Source: Antilocapra americana (taxonomy: Eukaryota; Chordata; Mammalia; Artiodactyla; Antilocapridae). Taken from it: a DNA stretch of 64,000 bases. The translations under genes and the position numbers were made by a program. The stretch lies in contig ML664159.1 in assembly GCA_007570785.1 (NCBI GenBank), positions 4,183,487-4,247,486 of the forward strand, written 5' to 3'. The notes beneath the pieces were generated by a model. The model was given only the letters and a program-made list of their open reading frames with translations. It made no database searches and was not told the origin of the DNA. Positions 35,611 through 46,739 of the stretch are shown piece after piece (within the stretch, counting starts at the first letter, position 1; every line of letters begins with the position of its first letter).

Positions 35611-36580
35611 TAAATGGTGTAAGCAGGAGGGCCAAATCACAATGGCTTCAGTAGAAAGGCATTGAAGAGTTTTGAGCAGCGGAATGATGATCCATTTTTA
35701 CATGATTGCACTGTCTCTTTTGGGATAGGTGGATGGGAGGGAAACAATGGTGGAAGTGAGGAAAATAATTAGGAGGGAATTAAAACAGATGAGGCCAAGG
35801 GTGATGGTAGTTGGACTAGGATGGTAGTAATTGGTAGGTACAGATAAATAGTTTCTATGGTTACTAAGGAGGCAGAATCAATAGAACTTAGTGACAGATT
35901 GTCTATGTAGGGAGAGAAGAAAATAAAGAGGTTTGATTCTTAGGTTTTTGGCTTGAGAACAAATGTTGGGACTCCTTTTTGAATTAATGAAATACTGAAA
36001 AGAACCAGATTTGAAGGAGGAACTTAAGAGTCCAGTTTGGAGCTATTGAATATAAATTTTTGGTTTTGATTTTTGAGACATCCAAATAGAAATGTCAAAT
36101 AGACGTTTTGATAAGTGAATCTGAAACTTCTGAAGACTGTGCTTGTTGTTATTTACCTGTAGGTTGCTATTAATGCTCCAAGCAAGATTGGTTGAGAAGA
36201 AAATAGAGAACAAGATGAGGGCATAGGATCAAACCTTGAGGAGCTCTAACCATTGGTGGCTGGAGAAAGGGACATGAACCTACAAAGGAAACGAGCCATT
36301 TTTTCAGAAAAGGTTTAAAACCTGAATGATGCAATATCACAGAGGGCAGATGAGCAGAGGCTGTGCAGGAAGGAGTGTGCAACAGTCTCAGATGCTCCTG
36401 AGAGGACATGAAGACAAGGATGGTACAATGGCATTTGGACTTGGTAACATGGAGACACCACCAACGACTTTAGGAAGAGAAAATTTTGGATGTGATAGGA
36501 AGTAGGAATGTGGAGACTTGGTGTCTATATAGTTTTTCAAAAGGTTTGACTGGGAAGCAGAGAAGTAAGTAGTATGGTAG
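35611..36580 (-). pseudogene. L2 LINE ORF2 (reverse transcriptase region), antisense, degraded
   Basis: The plus strand carries the reverse complement of an L2/CR1-clade reverse transcriptase. Minus-strand peptide fragments include GFKPFLKKWLVSFVGSCPFLQPP and RAPQGLILCPHLVLYFL, which correspond to the family's SYLSGRSFSVSFAGSS and VPQGSVLGPLLFSLY blocks. The VPQG-type motif is partly kept (APQG). The frame is broken and residues have drifted, as expected for an ancient element. Confidence 0.7.
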
Positions 36581-36592
36581 CTGAGGAGTCCA

Positions 36593-36664
36593 GCTCCAGG
36601 CCAGGATTCTGTGTCTCCCGCATTGCAAGCAGACGCTTTACTGTCTGAACCACCAGGAAAGTCC
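36593..36664 (-). mobile_element. Bov-tA SINE tRNA-like head fragment, antisense
   Basis: The complement of a SINE head: TGTCTCCCGCATTGCAAGC and TGTCTGAACCACCAGGAAAG. The 3' body is missing, so this is a fragment. Confidence 0.75.
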
Positions 36665-37816
36665 AATCTTTTAGACTCAACCATTAAGCATTGTTATTCC
36701 TAGACTGGGTGCTTCCATTCAGAGTCCTTACTTGGGATCTGAAATACTTTTCTGCACTTTGATTCAGTACTTTTCCATTCCTAGCCCTTCCCACTTTCTT
36801 TCCCCATGGTTCACTGGTCCATAAAGAGTCAAGAGCCTTTTGCTCTGGGCTTCTCAGTAGTGAAACAACCATTCTTCTTGCCACCCCTCTGCCCACCCCA
36901 GTGTATCACCCATGCTGTTCTTTGAGGGGAAAATGGAACATCAGTCTTCTTTTTGACTCATGGTTGCATTGTTATCAGTAAGAAAGTGAAACTTTGATAG
37001 TTACTTTCTGTTTGACTCATTGTTCTAACTCTCTAACTCTTATCTTAACCGGATCTTAACCCCTGATTGCTCCACAGTAGCAGTACAGGGTGGGAGAAAG
37101 ACAAAAAATAATTGAAGAACTGAAGTCCTTGACAAAGCCAGAAGAGCAGATTCCAGAGCCCTTTCCTAGACTCTGCTACCCACAGCTTCTGCCTTTTCCC
37201 CATCATCATAGTCTCCCAAGAAACACACTCATGAAATCAGACTTCTGATAGAGCATTTCTAATACTTTGTTGGGCTATTGACTTCTCTGCTTTTCCAGTG
37301 AGACCTTCCAGTTCTAATTTTGTGAATATTAGCTAATGTTAGTGATATGTAAATAAACTGTTTTAGTTAACCATATCCAAAGACCTAAAGATTTTTTATC
37401 TTCAATGTATAGTTTTGGGAAAGTTAGAGTTTGATTGACATTACATACTAAAAATCTATGCTTATCAAAAAGCCTCATATGATACCAAAGCAGAAGGTTC
37501 ACTTGAACAAATATTTAACTTGAAAATGGATACAGACATGGAAGCCACATAAAGTAAGTTTTCTATAAGGGCAGTGCAGTTGACCTTGGTAACCACAGAT
37601 TTAATATTCTCTCTGTTCAAAGGGGATCTGTGTTGTATGTGAGAATTTGTAATCTCCATGTGTCATGATAAGGCATATGTGCAGGATGGTTTTCAGGAGT
37701 CACGTCACTTAGCTGGTGAATGAGACCAGCTAACTGCTCAGCATTGTATCTCTGACTGGCTTTGTATCCTTCTGATCTTAATGATCTGAGCAATACTCAT
37801 GAAGGATCTGATGATG
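36665..37816. other. Unassigned DNA with paired AP-1-like sites
   Basis: No repeat recognised. Two identical TGACTCA sites lie at 36954-36960 and 37013-37019. Confidence 0.4.
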
Positions 37817-37893
37817 TTGATAATAGTGAGTAATACATGCTAACAGTAATCTGCTAAGCACTTTACATGTATTATACATTCACAACTTAGGGT
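37817..37893 (+). mobile_element. MIR fragment
   Basis: GCTAACAGTAATCTGCTAAG and CACTTTACATGTATTATAC match the MIR 3' core. An adjacent Bov-tA insertion cuts it off. Confidence 0.65.
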
Positions 37894-37900
37894 ACGTGAA

Positions 37901-38100
37901 AGTTCCTGTGCTTAGTTGCTCATTTGTGTCGGAATCTTTGCTTCCCCATGGACTGTAGCCCACCAGGCTCCTCTCCATGGAATTCTCCAGGCAAGAATAC
38001 TGGAGTGGGTTGCCATGCCTTCCTCCAGGGGATCTTCCCAACCCAGGGATCGAACCCACGTGTCCTGCATTGCAGGCAGATTCTTTACCATCTAAGCCAG
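37901..38100 (-). mobile_element. Bov-tA SINE, antisense
   Basis: Contains CCCCATGGACTGTAGCCCAC, GGAGTGGGTTGCCATGCC and ACCCAGGGATCGAACCC. It ends at CCATCTAAGCCAG, short of the usual head end, so the 5' end is slightly truncated. Confidence 0.92.
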
Positions 38101-38225
38101 TATTTATTGAATGCAAGGAATGACTAGTTTAGAAGTGTAAGAAGCTGTTATGAACGTAGTAGAAGTGGGAGTTTGGTTCTTGTACAATAATTATATAGAA
38201 TTTGAAGATGTGTCAAGGAAGAGGA

Positions 38226-38352
38226 CGGAGAAGGAAATGAGACCCCACTCCAGTGTTCTTGCCTGGAGAATCCCAGGGACGGGGGAGCCTGGTGGGCTGC
38301 CGTCCATGGGGTCACAGAGTTGGACACGACTGAAGCGACGTAGCAGCAGCAA
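38226..38352 (+). mobile_element. Bov-A SINE monomer
   Basis: Begins CGGAGAAGGAAATGAGACCC and ends in GTAGCAGCAGCAA. A perfect 12-base duplication, CAAGGAAGAGGA, lies at 38214-38225 and 38353-38364. Confidence 0.94.
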
Positions 38353-38364
38353 CAAGGAAGAGGA

Positions 38365-38959
38365 AGACTGGTTTAGGTAAATGAATACATGAACAGCAAC
38401 AAAAAATCATGAAAATGATAATGGACTGGTCTGAGAAGAGGGACATTTTGGATAGCAGTAGAAAATTATTAGCCAGATATTATAGATTATATAGCAGAGA
38501 GAGACAAACTTGGGGTTTGAAAACATTGATATTAGGGCGAAGAGTATTGGAGGAATTTTGGTGAAGTGATAGGAAACAAACTAATACAAAGTGGAAAGGA
38601 AGGGAATGTGGCAGAACTCGGACCAATCTGGATCAGTTACTGAAGGGTTCACCTTTTCTGTTTATTTCATGCATTCAACTCTATTTCCAGTTTCACATTC
38701 TCCAGCTCTAAATTTAATTCACTTGTATGTTATATATTCATGTATCAAGTTTAGAACAATTCAATTAGTATTAAACACTGTAGAGAGTTTTAAGTTGGAC
38801 AGAAATGTACACTGAGTCTTTAAAGCAAACACAGAAGGTAACAGGCTTATATACAGATAATTTATGAATCTTTTTCAAACATATGGAGATAGGAAAGATG
38901 TGGGTTGAGTATAGACTTATAGAAGCTAAAATAGAGGAAATGCAGGCAGCATTTCTGTT
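38365..38959. other. Unassigned DNA
   Basis: No family recognised. GATA- and AGAG-rich purine stretches at 38440-38600 hint at an old repeat. Confidence 0.35.
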
Positions 38960-39130
38960 GTAAAAGAATGTGCTTTAGATTCAATAGAGCAATTTTGGCC
39001 ATCTTAGGAAAGTTACTTAAGTAACTTTAAGTAAGTTTACCTTAAGTAAGTTACTCTGTGCAGATCTCTTATTTACAAAATGATGATAATATACTATTTC
39101 ATAAAGCTGCAGTAAGGATTTTTAAAAAAT
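38960..39130 (+). mobile_element. MIR SINE, with small internal repeats
   Basis: The MIR body (GAAAGTTACTTA...CTCTGTGCAGATCTCTTATT...ACAAAATGATGATAATA) contains an insertion of short TTAAGTAA-type repeats at about 39013-39053, probably a local slippage. Confidence 0.65.
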
Positions 39131-39229
39131 TATTTAAAAAATTAGCCAATAGCAATGTATTTTGATGGAAGAAATTTTGGAAACCACATAAGTGAAGCAT
39201 TAGAGTGAACATAAAAATCAGTCAAAATC

Positions 39230-39600
39230 CCACTGCTAAATAATCTTAACATTTTAGTTTATAACCTCTTAGTTACATGTAGATACACATACATATGTAC
39301 TCATATACATGCATGTATAAAAGTTTTTTAAATGATTCTAACATCATGCTATACTGTAATAGGCTCATTTTTAAAAACTCAGTATACCATAAGAACATTT
39401 TACTGGAAATACTCAAGTACATCATAGTTTTTAATGATTATACAGTTTCCTGTTATTTGAATATTGTCGTTCTTTCTGTCATAATTTGGCATTACTGGGC
39501 ATTTAATTTATTCCAAATTTGTTGTTTCATTGTTGTTTTTTGTCTTATGTTAAACACAATGGAGTGATTAGTTTCTTGTGACTCTACATTGGGGTACTGC
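39230..39600. mobile_element. Probable old L1-type fragment, family uncertain
   Basis: The TTACATGTAGATACACATAC, CATCATGCTATACTGTAATA and CATAGTTTTTAATGATTATA series resembles the antisense L1M 3' region. A similar pattern occurs at 62660-62980. Confidence 0.4.
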
Positions 39601-40214
39601 ACAGTACTACACAATACTACTACAATGGGATACTACATTGGGATACAACATTGAGATAAGCCCAGAGATGTAGAACTTTAAGGTCAAAGGCTTCATGTGT
39701 ATTATTGAAAACATGAAACATTTTCCTATTGTCCTCTGAAAAATTTGTATTATTTTCTGCTCTCACAAGTAACATATGAGGGTCCTGATTCCCCATATCT
39801 TTGCTAACAATAAAAACATTGTCATTTGTTTTGATCTTTGCTTGTTTCCTAGGTGAAAAATGGCATTTAGTTTTATCTTGCAGATCTGTGCACTATAATA
39901 TATCCCTGAATGTTAGCCATTTATATAGATTTTTCTTTTTGTAAATATTGTGAGAATTCGATGAGATTGTAAGTGTAAATGATAAGGCTTAGCACCTGGT
40001 ATATATTATCCTGTTATTAAGGATCAGTGTTCTTTTTTACTTAAATCCTCACCCCTTTGTGTCTCCTCTCCCAGTCATGGTGCTAGTAGGAGAATACTGT
40101 AAAATCTTGTTTCATTGTTAAGGTTATTCTTTTTACAGAGAGATATTAATAAATTCTCTCTTGATTAAATTTTGGGCAGTGAACTTTGGGTGCCTGGTTT
40201 CACATTTGCCTTTT
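39601..40214. other. Unassigned DNA
   Basis: A tract near 39590-39650 repeats ACAATACTAC/TACATTGGGATAC-like units imperfectly. Nothing else recognised. Confidence 0.4.
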
Positions 40215-40390
40215 AATAGCTGAAGTGTGTATGATGTGATCTACTTCACCTCTCTAAGCCTCAGTTAGCTCATCTATAAAGTAGGGGTAATAATTTTATC
40301 TCTTTATAATAAAATTACCCTTATAGGTTTCAATGAGCTAATTGATGTAAAGCACTTAGTACAGTGCTAGGCACATACTGTCGGTATTTC
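40215..40390 (+). mobile_element. MIR SINE
   Basis: CACCTCTCTAAGCCTCAGTT, CTCATCTATAAAGTAGGGG and AGCACTTAGTACAGTGCTAG match the MIR consensus in order, in sense orientation. Confidence 0.88.
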
Positions 40391-41764
40391 CTCAGAGGTG
40401 GAATCTCCAAGAAGGTCAGTTTACTTATTAATAAATAATGATAAAGGATTTGAGTACCAGGGACTGCAAAGAAGTCTTTAGGAAATGGCAAATTGTTTGA
40501 TTTGAGGAGAATCTTGAATTATATGCTGAGGAGTTTAGTGCTGTAGTTTTATTTCCTAGCACTATTAGGTGCTTACCAGATTAAAATCATGTTAGTTTTT
40601 TGTTTCCTTTTAGAGTATCGGTCTGGTTACAAAGGAAACCATCAGAGGGAAGAGAAAAAGCATCAAACAGCTTAAATAAGTGAATAATCAGTTTCTGAGT
40701 TATTGAAAGTTTACTTTTCTCAGGAAAAATAAATGTGTTGCATTTTCTCTTAATTTTAACAGTTAAAGATGTTAGTAAAATACTTATATGTGTTTGTTAT
40801 CTTCTATTTAGATTTGTTTACTGTTTACAATACATATAGGTAGATATTGCTTTTAGGAAGCTTTGGAAACATTAGTTAATGATAAAGAACTTTCTTGAAA
40901 GTAGAAATTTTTATTTAATTGTATTTATTATAAATGACAACTATTTAAATATAAATTAATATTTAACAAATATCATAGGTAAATTTATTTAGGCTTAAGT
41001 ACTAGAGGTGAAATATACTTATTTATTTGCCCTTTTAAATATTATTTACCCTAGTCCTGCAAGAGAAATAAACATAACATAAAATCCATAAATAATTTTT
41101 TAAATCTCATGATCAATTATCATTTTTTTACACCCTCATTTTATTTAGAATTAGAAATCAGAAACAATGCAAGTTTCTAACAGTAGTGGAATGTTAACCT
41201 GTTGTATTTTTATGAACAGAATAGTATGTAAACAGTAAAAATTGTATGTAAACATTTATTGATACTTCAAGAGCTGTTTATGGTATATAATTAAGTGATG
41301 AAAAATTTAAGCTATGTAAGTACATAACAAATCAATGACTAGTCCATCCTTGTAAGAAAATAAGTGTATTTATTTGCTCACATAAGAAGGGAGGGAAAAA
41401 CTAAAACATGTTGAAGTATTATCTTGGTTGGTAGGATGTCAGGTGATTTTTATCTTCTTCATTAGAACCAGATGTGATTTTGTATTTCTGTATAATAATC
41501 ATTGTTATTTGTGGGACTGCTAGTCCATATGGCACCTTTGGGCATACTTGGAAAAGCCATCCTTTCTGACGAATGCAGTACCACACCAGGATGCACTGCT
41601 TCACCAGGGCATATAGCTTTTAGCTTCTACTGCCCTGTTTGGTTTTTCTTTTTTTCTTCCTACATAATGAGCAGCATGCACAATTGTACATGATACCCCT
41701 GAAAAATTACATATAAAAATTACTTAAAATTAAAGGTGAAAAGGAATCTATGACCTTTTAATGC
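40391..41764. other. Unassigned AT-rich DNA
   Basis: No recognised repeats or exons. Overlapping short frames at 41419-41693 on both strands are chance-like. Confidence 0.4.
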
Positions 41765-41965
41765 ATCTATTCTGGGCAGGCTATTCTCCTTACTTGACCT
41801 CTAACAGATCACGTGGGACCTTTGCGCTTGCTCTTCCTGCCTCTTTTCTGCTTACCCACTTTGCTCAAATGAAGTTAATCCTTCAAGATCCTGCTAAAAT
41901 TACCACTCGTCTTTGAAATATTTCCCAACCACTCTAACACATATGACTGTTTCTCTTCTTCTAAA
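41765..41965 (+). mobile_element. L2 LINE 3' region
   Basis: GACCTTTGCGCTTGCTCTTC, ATCCTTCAAGATCCTGCTA and TATTTCCCAACCACTC follow the L2 3' consensus order (CCTTTGCACATGCTGTTCCC...). Confidence 0.75.
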
Positions 41966-42239
41966 TTTCTCTTGAACCAGGTCAAGCACATGGGTTGAAG
42001 GGGGTGGTGGCAAACAAGGTGCATCTCACTTGCTCACTGCAGACAACTGGCAGTGACTCCTTAGAGCACAGTGGTAAGAATGAATCTTGAACTACATCTG
42101 GCTTCAGTGGGAAAGGATTGCCACTCATTAGGAACCTTAGTCCTGCATGTGGAAATAGCACATAGGTAGCATGTTCACATGCATTTTCCCTGCCTGACTC
42201 AGACGTTAACTATTTCATATATTCACCTTGGTTTGACAT
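41966..42239. other. Unassigned DNA
   Basis: No family recognised. Confidence 0.4.
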
Positions 42240-42510
42240 TATGGATTAAACATCCAAGACACTTTTCATGGATAATGTTTGTTTATTTTGTTGTTATTGT
42301 TTTTATTCTCCACTTAGAGTTTATCTTGGGGCCTCAGTAAGGTATGAGGGTACTCATTAAATATATTTCAGTTGCTCTTCTTTCATTCTCAATGTTCAGT
42401 TCTTTTTCTAGTATAATTTCCCTTGGTCTGAAGCCCTTTCTTTAGCTGCTTTTTCATGGCAGATCTGCTTGTGATGAATTCTCTTAGTTTTTCTTCATCT
42501 GAGACTATTG
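42240..42510 (-). mobile_element. L1M fragment, antisense
   Basis: TCTGCTTGTGATGAATTCTC followed by TTAGTTTTTCTTCATCTGAG matches the antisense L1 5'/ORF1-type text; the rest is degraded. Confidence 0.6.
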
Positions 42511-42930
42511 TTTAGAGAATAACTTGGAAAATAGTAAAACCTCTTTTCTTTCTCATGTAGGCCTTTTTGTGATGTCCCCAAACTGTTTACCTAAATGAAT
42601 GTGACTTATGATATGTACCAACTTAAGTGTTACAGCTTCCCATTGGAATAAACTGTGTTTGTATCAGCTGTTTAATATGTTTGCTTTAAACTTCTCCTGA
42701 TATAATGGATGCTCACTAATATTTGTGAAACTAATTAAATAATTTTAAGAAAGGAATAGTATACATAAAATTCAGTAACAATAGTACACTTGTCTGTGTA
42801 AATGATTTATAAATTCTAGAGCAAAATTTATTGTAAATAATGATCGATCAGATCAATAACTACTTGTAAAATACAAATGTCTTAAAACTACTGTTATACA
42901 ATCTGGTCATCTAAGAATATATATTTGAAA

Positions 42931-43042
42931 AAGTGAAAGTGAAGTTGCTCAGTCATGTCCGATTCTTTACGACCTACCAGGTTCCTCCATCCATGGGATT
43001 TTCCAGGCAAGAATACTGGAGTGGGTTGCCATTTCCTTCTCC
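42931..43042 (-). mobile_element. Bov-A SINE first monomer, antisense
   Basis: Runs AAGTGAAAGTGAAGTTGCTC to GGTTGCCATTTCCTTCTCC, the complement of the first half of Bov-A2. AGAATATATATTT occurs at 42914-42926 and 43066-43078 and is a candidate target duplication, but an extra AT-rich stretch lies between the SINE and the right copy. Confidence 0.88.
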
Positions 43043-43078
43043 TATATATTAATATATATGTATTTAGAATATATATTT

Positions 43079-44759
43079 AGATCCACTAATTTGCAAGGTA
43101 TTTTCCAATCAGGAGAAAAGTACTGAGAATTCTAACCAAACCTAGTAAGTTGAATCTGAGAATTTCAGGAAGATCTTCTTGGAACTTGGTGATATTCTGT
43201 ATTTTTGTTATTGGGGTTAAAAATATTTTTAAAATTAGGTTATTAAGAAATTATTTCTGCTTACTTTTTTCAGTGTACTTTTAAATTCTGCTTCCATTCA
43301 AAGAGATCAGGATATAAGAATGTACTTATGTCAAGATATAGATGGCATTTTTATTAGATGCTGTCCATTGGGCCAAGCTTTTTTTGTGTATTTATTTGGA
43401 AAGTAGACTGCCTTTCATTTGTAAGTATTAACAATTGAAATAGATTTTATGGTGGTTAAAAAACCTAACATTTATAAAGATATTTCTTGATTTTGAAAGT
43501 GAAATGCTACCCATTAATCTATCATACTGAACCAGTAATTATTGAGTGCTAGTATATGCATGCTGAGTATCTTTAATCCTTGATTTGAATTTAAGAATGG
43601 CAAATTAGAGAAGATATACATCCTGACAAAGTTATTTAGTTAAACAGTAGAGTTGGATTTTGAACTCAAGTTTTTCTTAAATTTATATTACCAGATTTTT
43701 CATTAATAACATTTGATACTAACAGAAAAGGTCTATACACGTGAAGAATTTGTTAATTATTAATTTGAGATAGGAGGTGTAGATATATTTATAACTTATA
43801 ACTCAGGCTTTTAAAAACCTTGACTGCCATTATAAAAAGAAAAAAAACCCAGCTCACATAGATTTTTGCTTTATGTGAGAGTACAAATTTAGCTGTGATC
43901 TTATTTCTCATAGCTGTAGAAAACTACAGATAATAATCTTTTAAAAGTGAATAATATGCTTAGTTCAAGACCAAAAATCCTATAAAAACCTTATTACTGA
44001 AGTTAAACTGTTTTTCACAATTATTGTATGTATGCATATTTTATGTTGGTTAATACACATACATTACTGACTATAAATAAAATAAATCTTTTATTTCTTG
44101 GTGAGTGAAATGAGACTTTAATGCTACTTTATTCAGTTACATGTATTATAGTTTCTATTTTGTAATAGATACTCACTGATTTTTGGTTTGCTTTCTGAAA
44201 TGGTTTTGGTTTATATTTTATTTCGTTACTTTTCTACTTCCCAACCAAGCAGTTAATTTTCTTTTGGAAGTCTTTCATTTAATTTGTTATAAAATATTGC
44301 TATATAAGTCAATTCATAATAGATTTTAGATTGATTTAATAGGAGTGATGAATAAAATTTACTTTTACTAGGAGAAGCCAGTGATTAAAAATTTTTCTCC
44401 AAGTTCGTAGTTTACAATTTTGATGGAAAATATTGAAAGCAAAGGAGAATATCATCATCAAATGGAGTGTTGTTTTTTAAAAATAAATACTATTATTAAT
44501 TGTGGCTCCTTGACCAGATTTCCTCAGACTATTTTAAAACCCAAATGATCATTTTGGTGAAATTTGTTCTCACATTTTTTTTAAAGTGTTGATCCCTTCC
44601 TAGTAAGACCAGATCTAAACAATCAGTCTGCTTGTTTAGAAATTTCTTAAGATGATAAGCTTTATAACAGCAACAATTTCTAGATTTAGAGCACAATTTC
44701 TTTGGCAGAATAATGAAATCTGTTTGCCACAAAGGTAAATCAGTCACTTTATTTTAATT
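43079..44759. other. Unassigned AT-rich DNA
   Basis: Nothing recognised. Chance frame at 44529-44747 on the minus strand. Confidence 0.4.
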
Positions 44760-45420
44760 TCATTCTTGCCTGCCATGGTGTGACTGACGCGTGGCCTCAT
44801 CTTCTTACTGGAAGGAGACCTAACATCAACACTGACAGTGTCGCAAGGTCTATTTAGGACAGCCTCAGCCTTGTCCAGTTAGTTTCAAGATGTCTGCCTC
44901 ATATATGTTGAGCCACTGCATTTCCTGCTTTAAAGCCTTGTGTTATGCCAACATTACTATCTGTGCTGCCTCAACTACAAATTGGATGAACAGCCCATGA
45001 CACTTTTTCAATATTATTACATTAAACCAAGTGGATTTTGATTGATAACCTAATATTCAACTAATGCAAAACATCAATCATGGCAAGTATATTAATTATT
45101 TAATATTGCAGTCTAATTCAGAAATCGATGTGCTGCATGAGGGGAAGGGAAACTCATGGTTCCCAGAAGATTTAAGACAGGGAATGATTAAAAAAAGACC
45201 TGCTGTACTCCTGTGTGTTAGTTCGATACAAATCTTTATTCATTTGCCAATAATCTCTTCCCATTTTCCACTTCAGGACCATTTTATCAGTTTTGAGACC
45301 TATAATTGAATTAAGTCTGCTTTCAGCACAGGGCAAAAGGAGTTGCACAAATATTGATGAAGTCATGACAGGGACAACCCAAGAGACAGACCACTAAAGA
45401 GGACAGGCTTTATACCATTT
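44760..45420. promoter_or_regulatory. Candidate conserved non-coding (enhancer-like) element
   Basis: Repeat-free stretch with rare CpGs (an ACGCGT at 44788-44793) and dense motif-like words. TGATTGAT at 45039-45046 and its reverse complement ATCAATCA at 45073-45080 form a facing pair of PBX/HOX-type sites 26 bases apart, followed by TATTAATTATTTAATATT (homeodomain-like). The frames present are short. A role is inferred, not shown. Confidence 0.4.
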
Positions 45421-45529
45421 GTTGCAAGATCCTTCTGTCAATGTCTTGAATCTTACCTCTCTATTTAAAAAAAAAAATTGTTTTAGCCTTTTGAAACCAC
45501 TCTTAAAGACTTTTGTGTTTAAATATCTA

Positions 45530-45780
45530 TCACAATAACAGATTTATATAGCATATTACAATATATAGTGTACTTTCATATACTTTATCTTGCTTATTTT
45601 TTCACAGCCACCCTATGTATTAGGTAAAACAAGAGTTAAAAAATCTGCACATCATAGGTGAACCATTTGAGCTTCAGAGAAATTGGATTATTACCCAAGC
45701 TCATTCAACTGTTCTTTTGTAGAACTTAGATTTGAGATATTTTGCTTCTAGAACCAGTATTATACATCATGCTCTCTCAT
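45530..45780 (-). mobile_element. MIR SINE, antisense
   Basis: TTTATCTTGCTTATTTTTTC, ACAGCCACCCTATGTATTAG and GAGCTTCAGAGAAATTGG follow the reverse-complement MIR consensus. Confidence 0.7.
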
Positions 45781-45985
45781 GTAGTATTTATATACTCATG
45801 ATGGTTTATCTGTGTTATTTTGAGATGGCTACCCTTCCTTGTCTTTCTGCCCAAAGTAAGACTAAACAAAACTGATTTTCATGAAGAATTTGTTGAAACT
45901 TCGGTGTCCCAATCTGTGATACATATTAAGCTGTACAAATATGCAAACCTTCTAGATATCAATGAAAACATCTTGTTCTGTTATG

Positions 45986-46303
45986 GGGCTTACCTGATAG
46001 CTCAGCTGGTAAAGAATCAACCTGCAATGCAGGAGACCCTGGTCCAATTCCTTGGTCAGGAAGATCCACTGGAGATGGGATAGGCTACCCACTCCATTAT
46101 TCTTGGGCTTCCCTGATGGCTCAGCTAGTAAGGAGCCTTCTGGCAGTGCTGGAGACCTGGGTTCAATCCCTGGGTTGGTCAGATCCCATGGAGAAGGGAA
46201 AGGCTACCCACTCCAGTATTCTGACCTGGAGAATTCCATGGACTGTATAGTCTATGGGGTTGCAAAGAGTCAGACTTAGCAACATTCACTTTCACTGTCA
46301 CTT
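45986..46303 (+). mobile_element. Bov-tA-type SINE with two tRNA-like heads
   Basis: First head GGGCTTACCTGATAGCTCAG; second head GGGCTTCCCTGATGGCTCAG at about 46106; then the Bov-A-type body ending CACTTTCACTGTCACTT. It has the same arrangement as 19141-19438. Confidence 0.88.
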
Positions 46304-46345
46304 GACCTATTATATTCTTTACTTGAAGAGAATGGCCTTCTTTGA

Positions 46346-46352
46346 TGTGTGT

Positions 46353-46424
<72 letters not shown>
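46346..46424. repeat. (TG)n microsatellite
   Basis: About 79 bases of TG with single interruptions (TATG near 46356, TTTG near 46404). This generates the long Val-Cys and His-Thr frames on both strands, which are not genes. Confidence 0.96.
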
Positions 46425-46512
46425 ATACATGTGTATATAGTGAAATATATACATATCAAAATGTGTATATAGCAAAATATATACATGTCAAATATATGTA
46501 TACATATATGGA

Positions 46513-46739
46513 GGGGTAGTGGTTTAGGCGCTAAGTTCTTTCCAACTCTTGTGACCCCATGGACTACAGCCTGTGAGGCTCCTCTGTCCATGGGATTTCC
46601 CAGGCAAGAATATTGGAGTGGGTTGCCATTTCCTACTCTAGGGGATCTTCTCAACCTAGGAATCGAACCCAGGTCTGCTTATTACAGGAGGACTCCTGCA
46701 CCGCAGGTGGATTCTTTACCAACTGCACCACAAAGTGGC
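46513..46739 (-). mobile_element. Bov-tA-type SINE, antisense
   Basis: Contains GTGACCCCATGGACTACAGC, GGTTGCCATTTCCTACTC and GGAATCGAACCCAGGTCTG, the reverse head, and a divergent GACTCCTGCACCGCAGGTGG block. Confidence 0.88.

Noticed and set aside
46179..46654. His-Thr and Val-Cys repeat frames
   Set aside because: They come from the TG microsatellite read in different frames.
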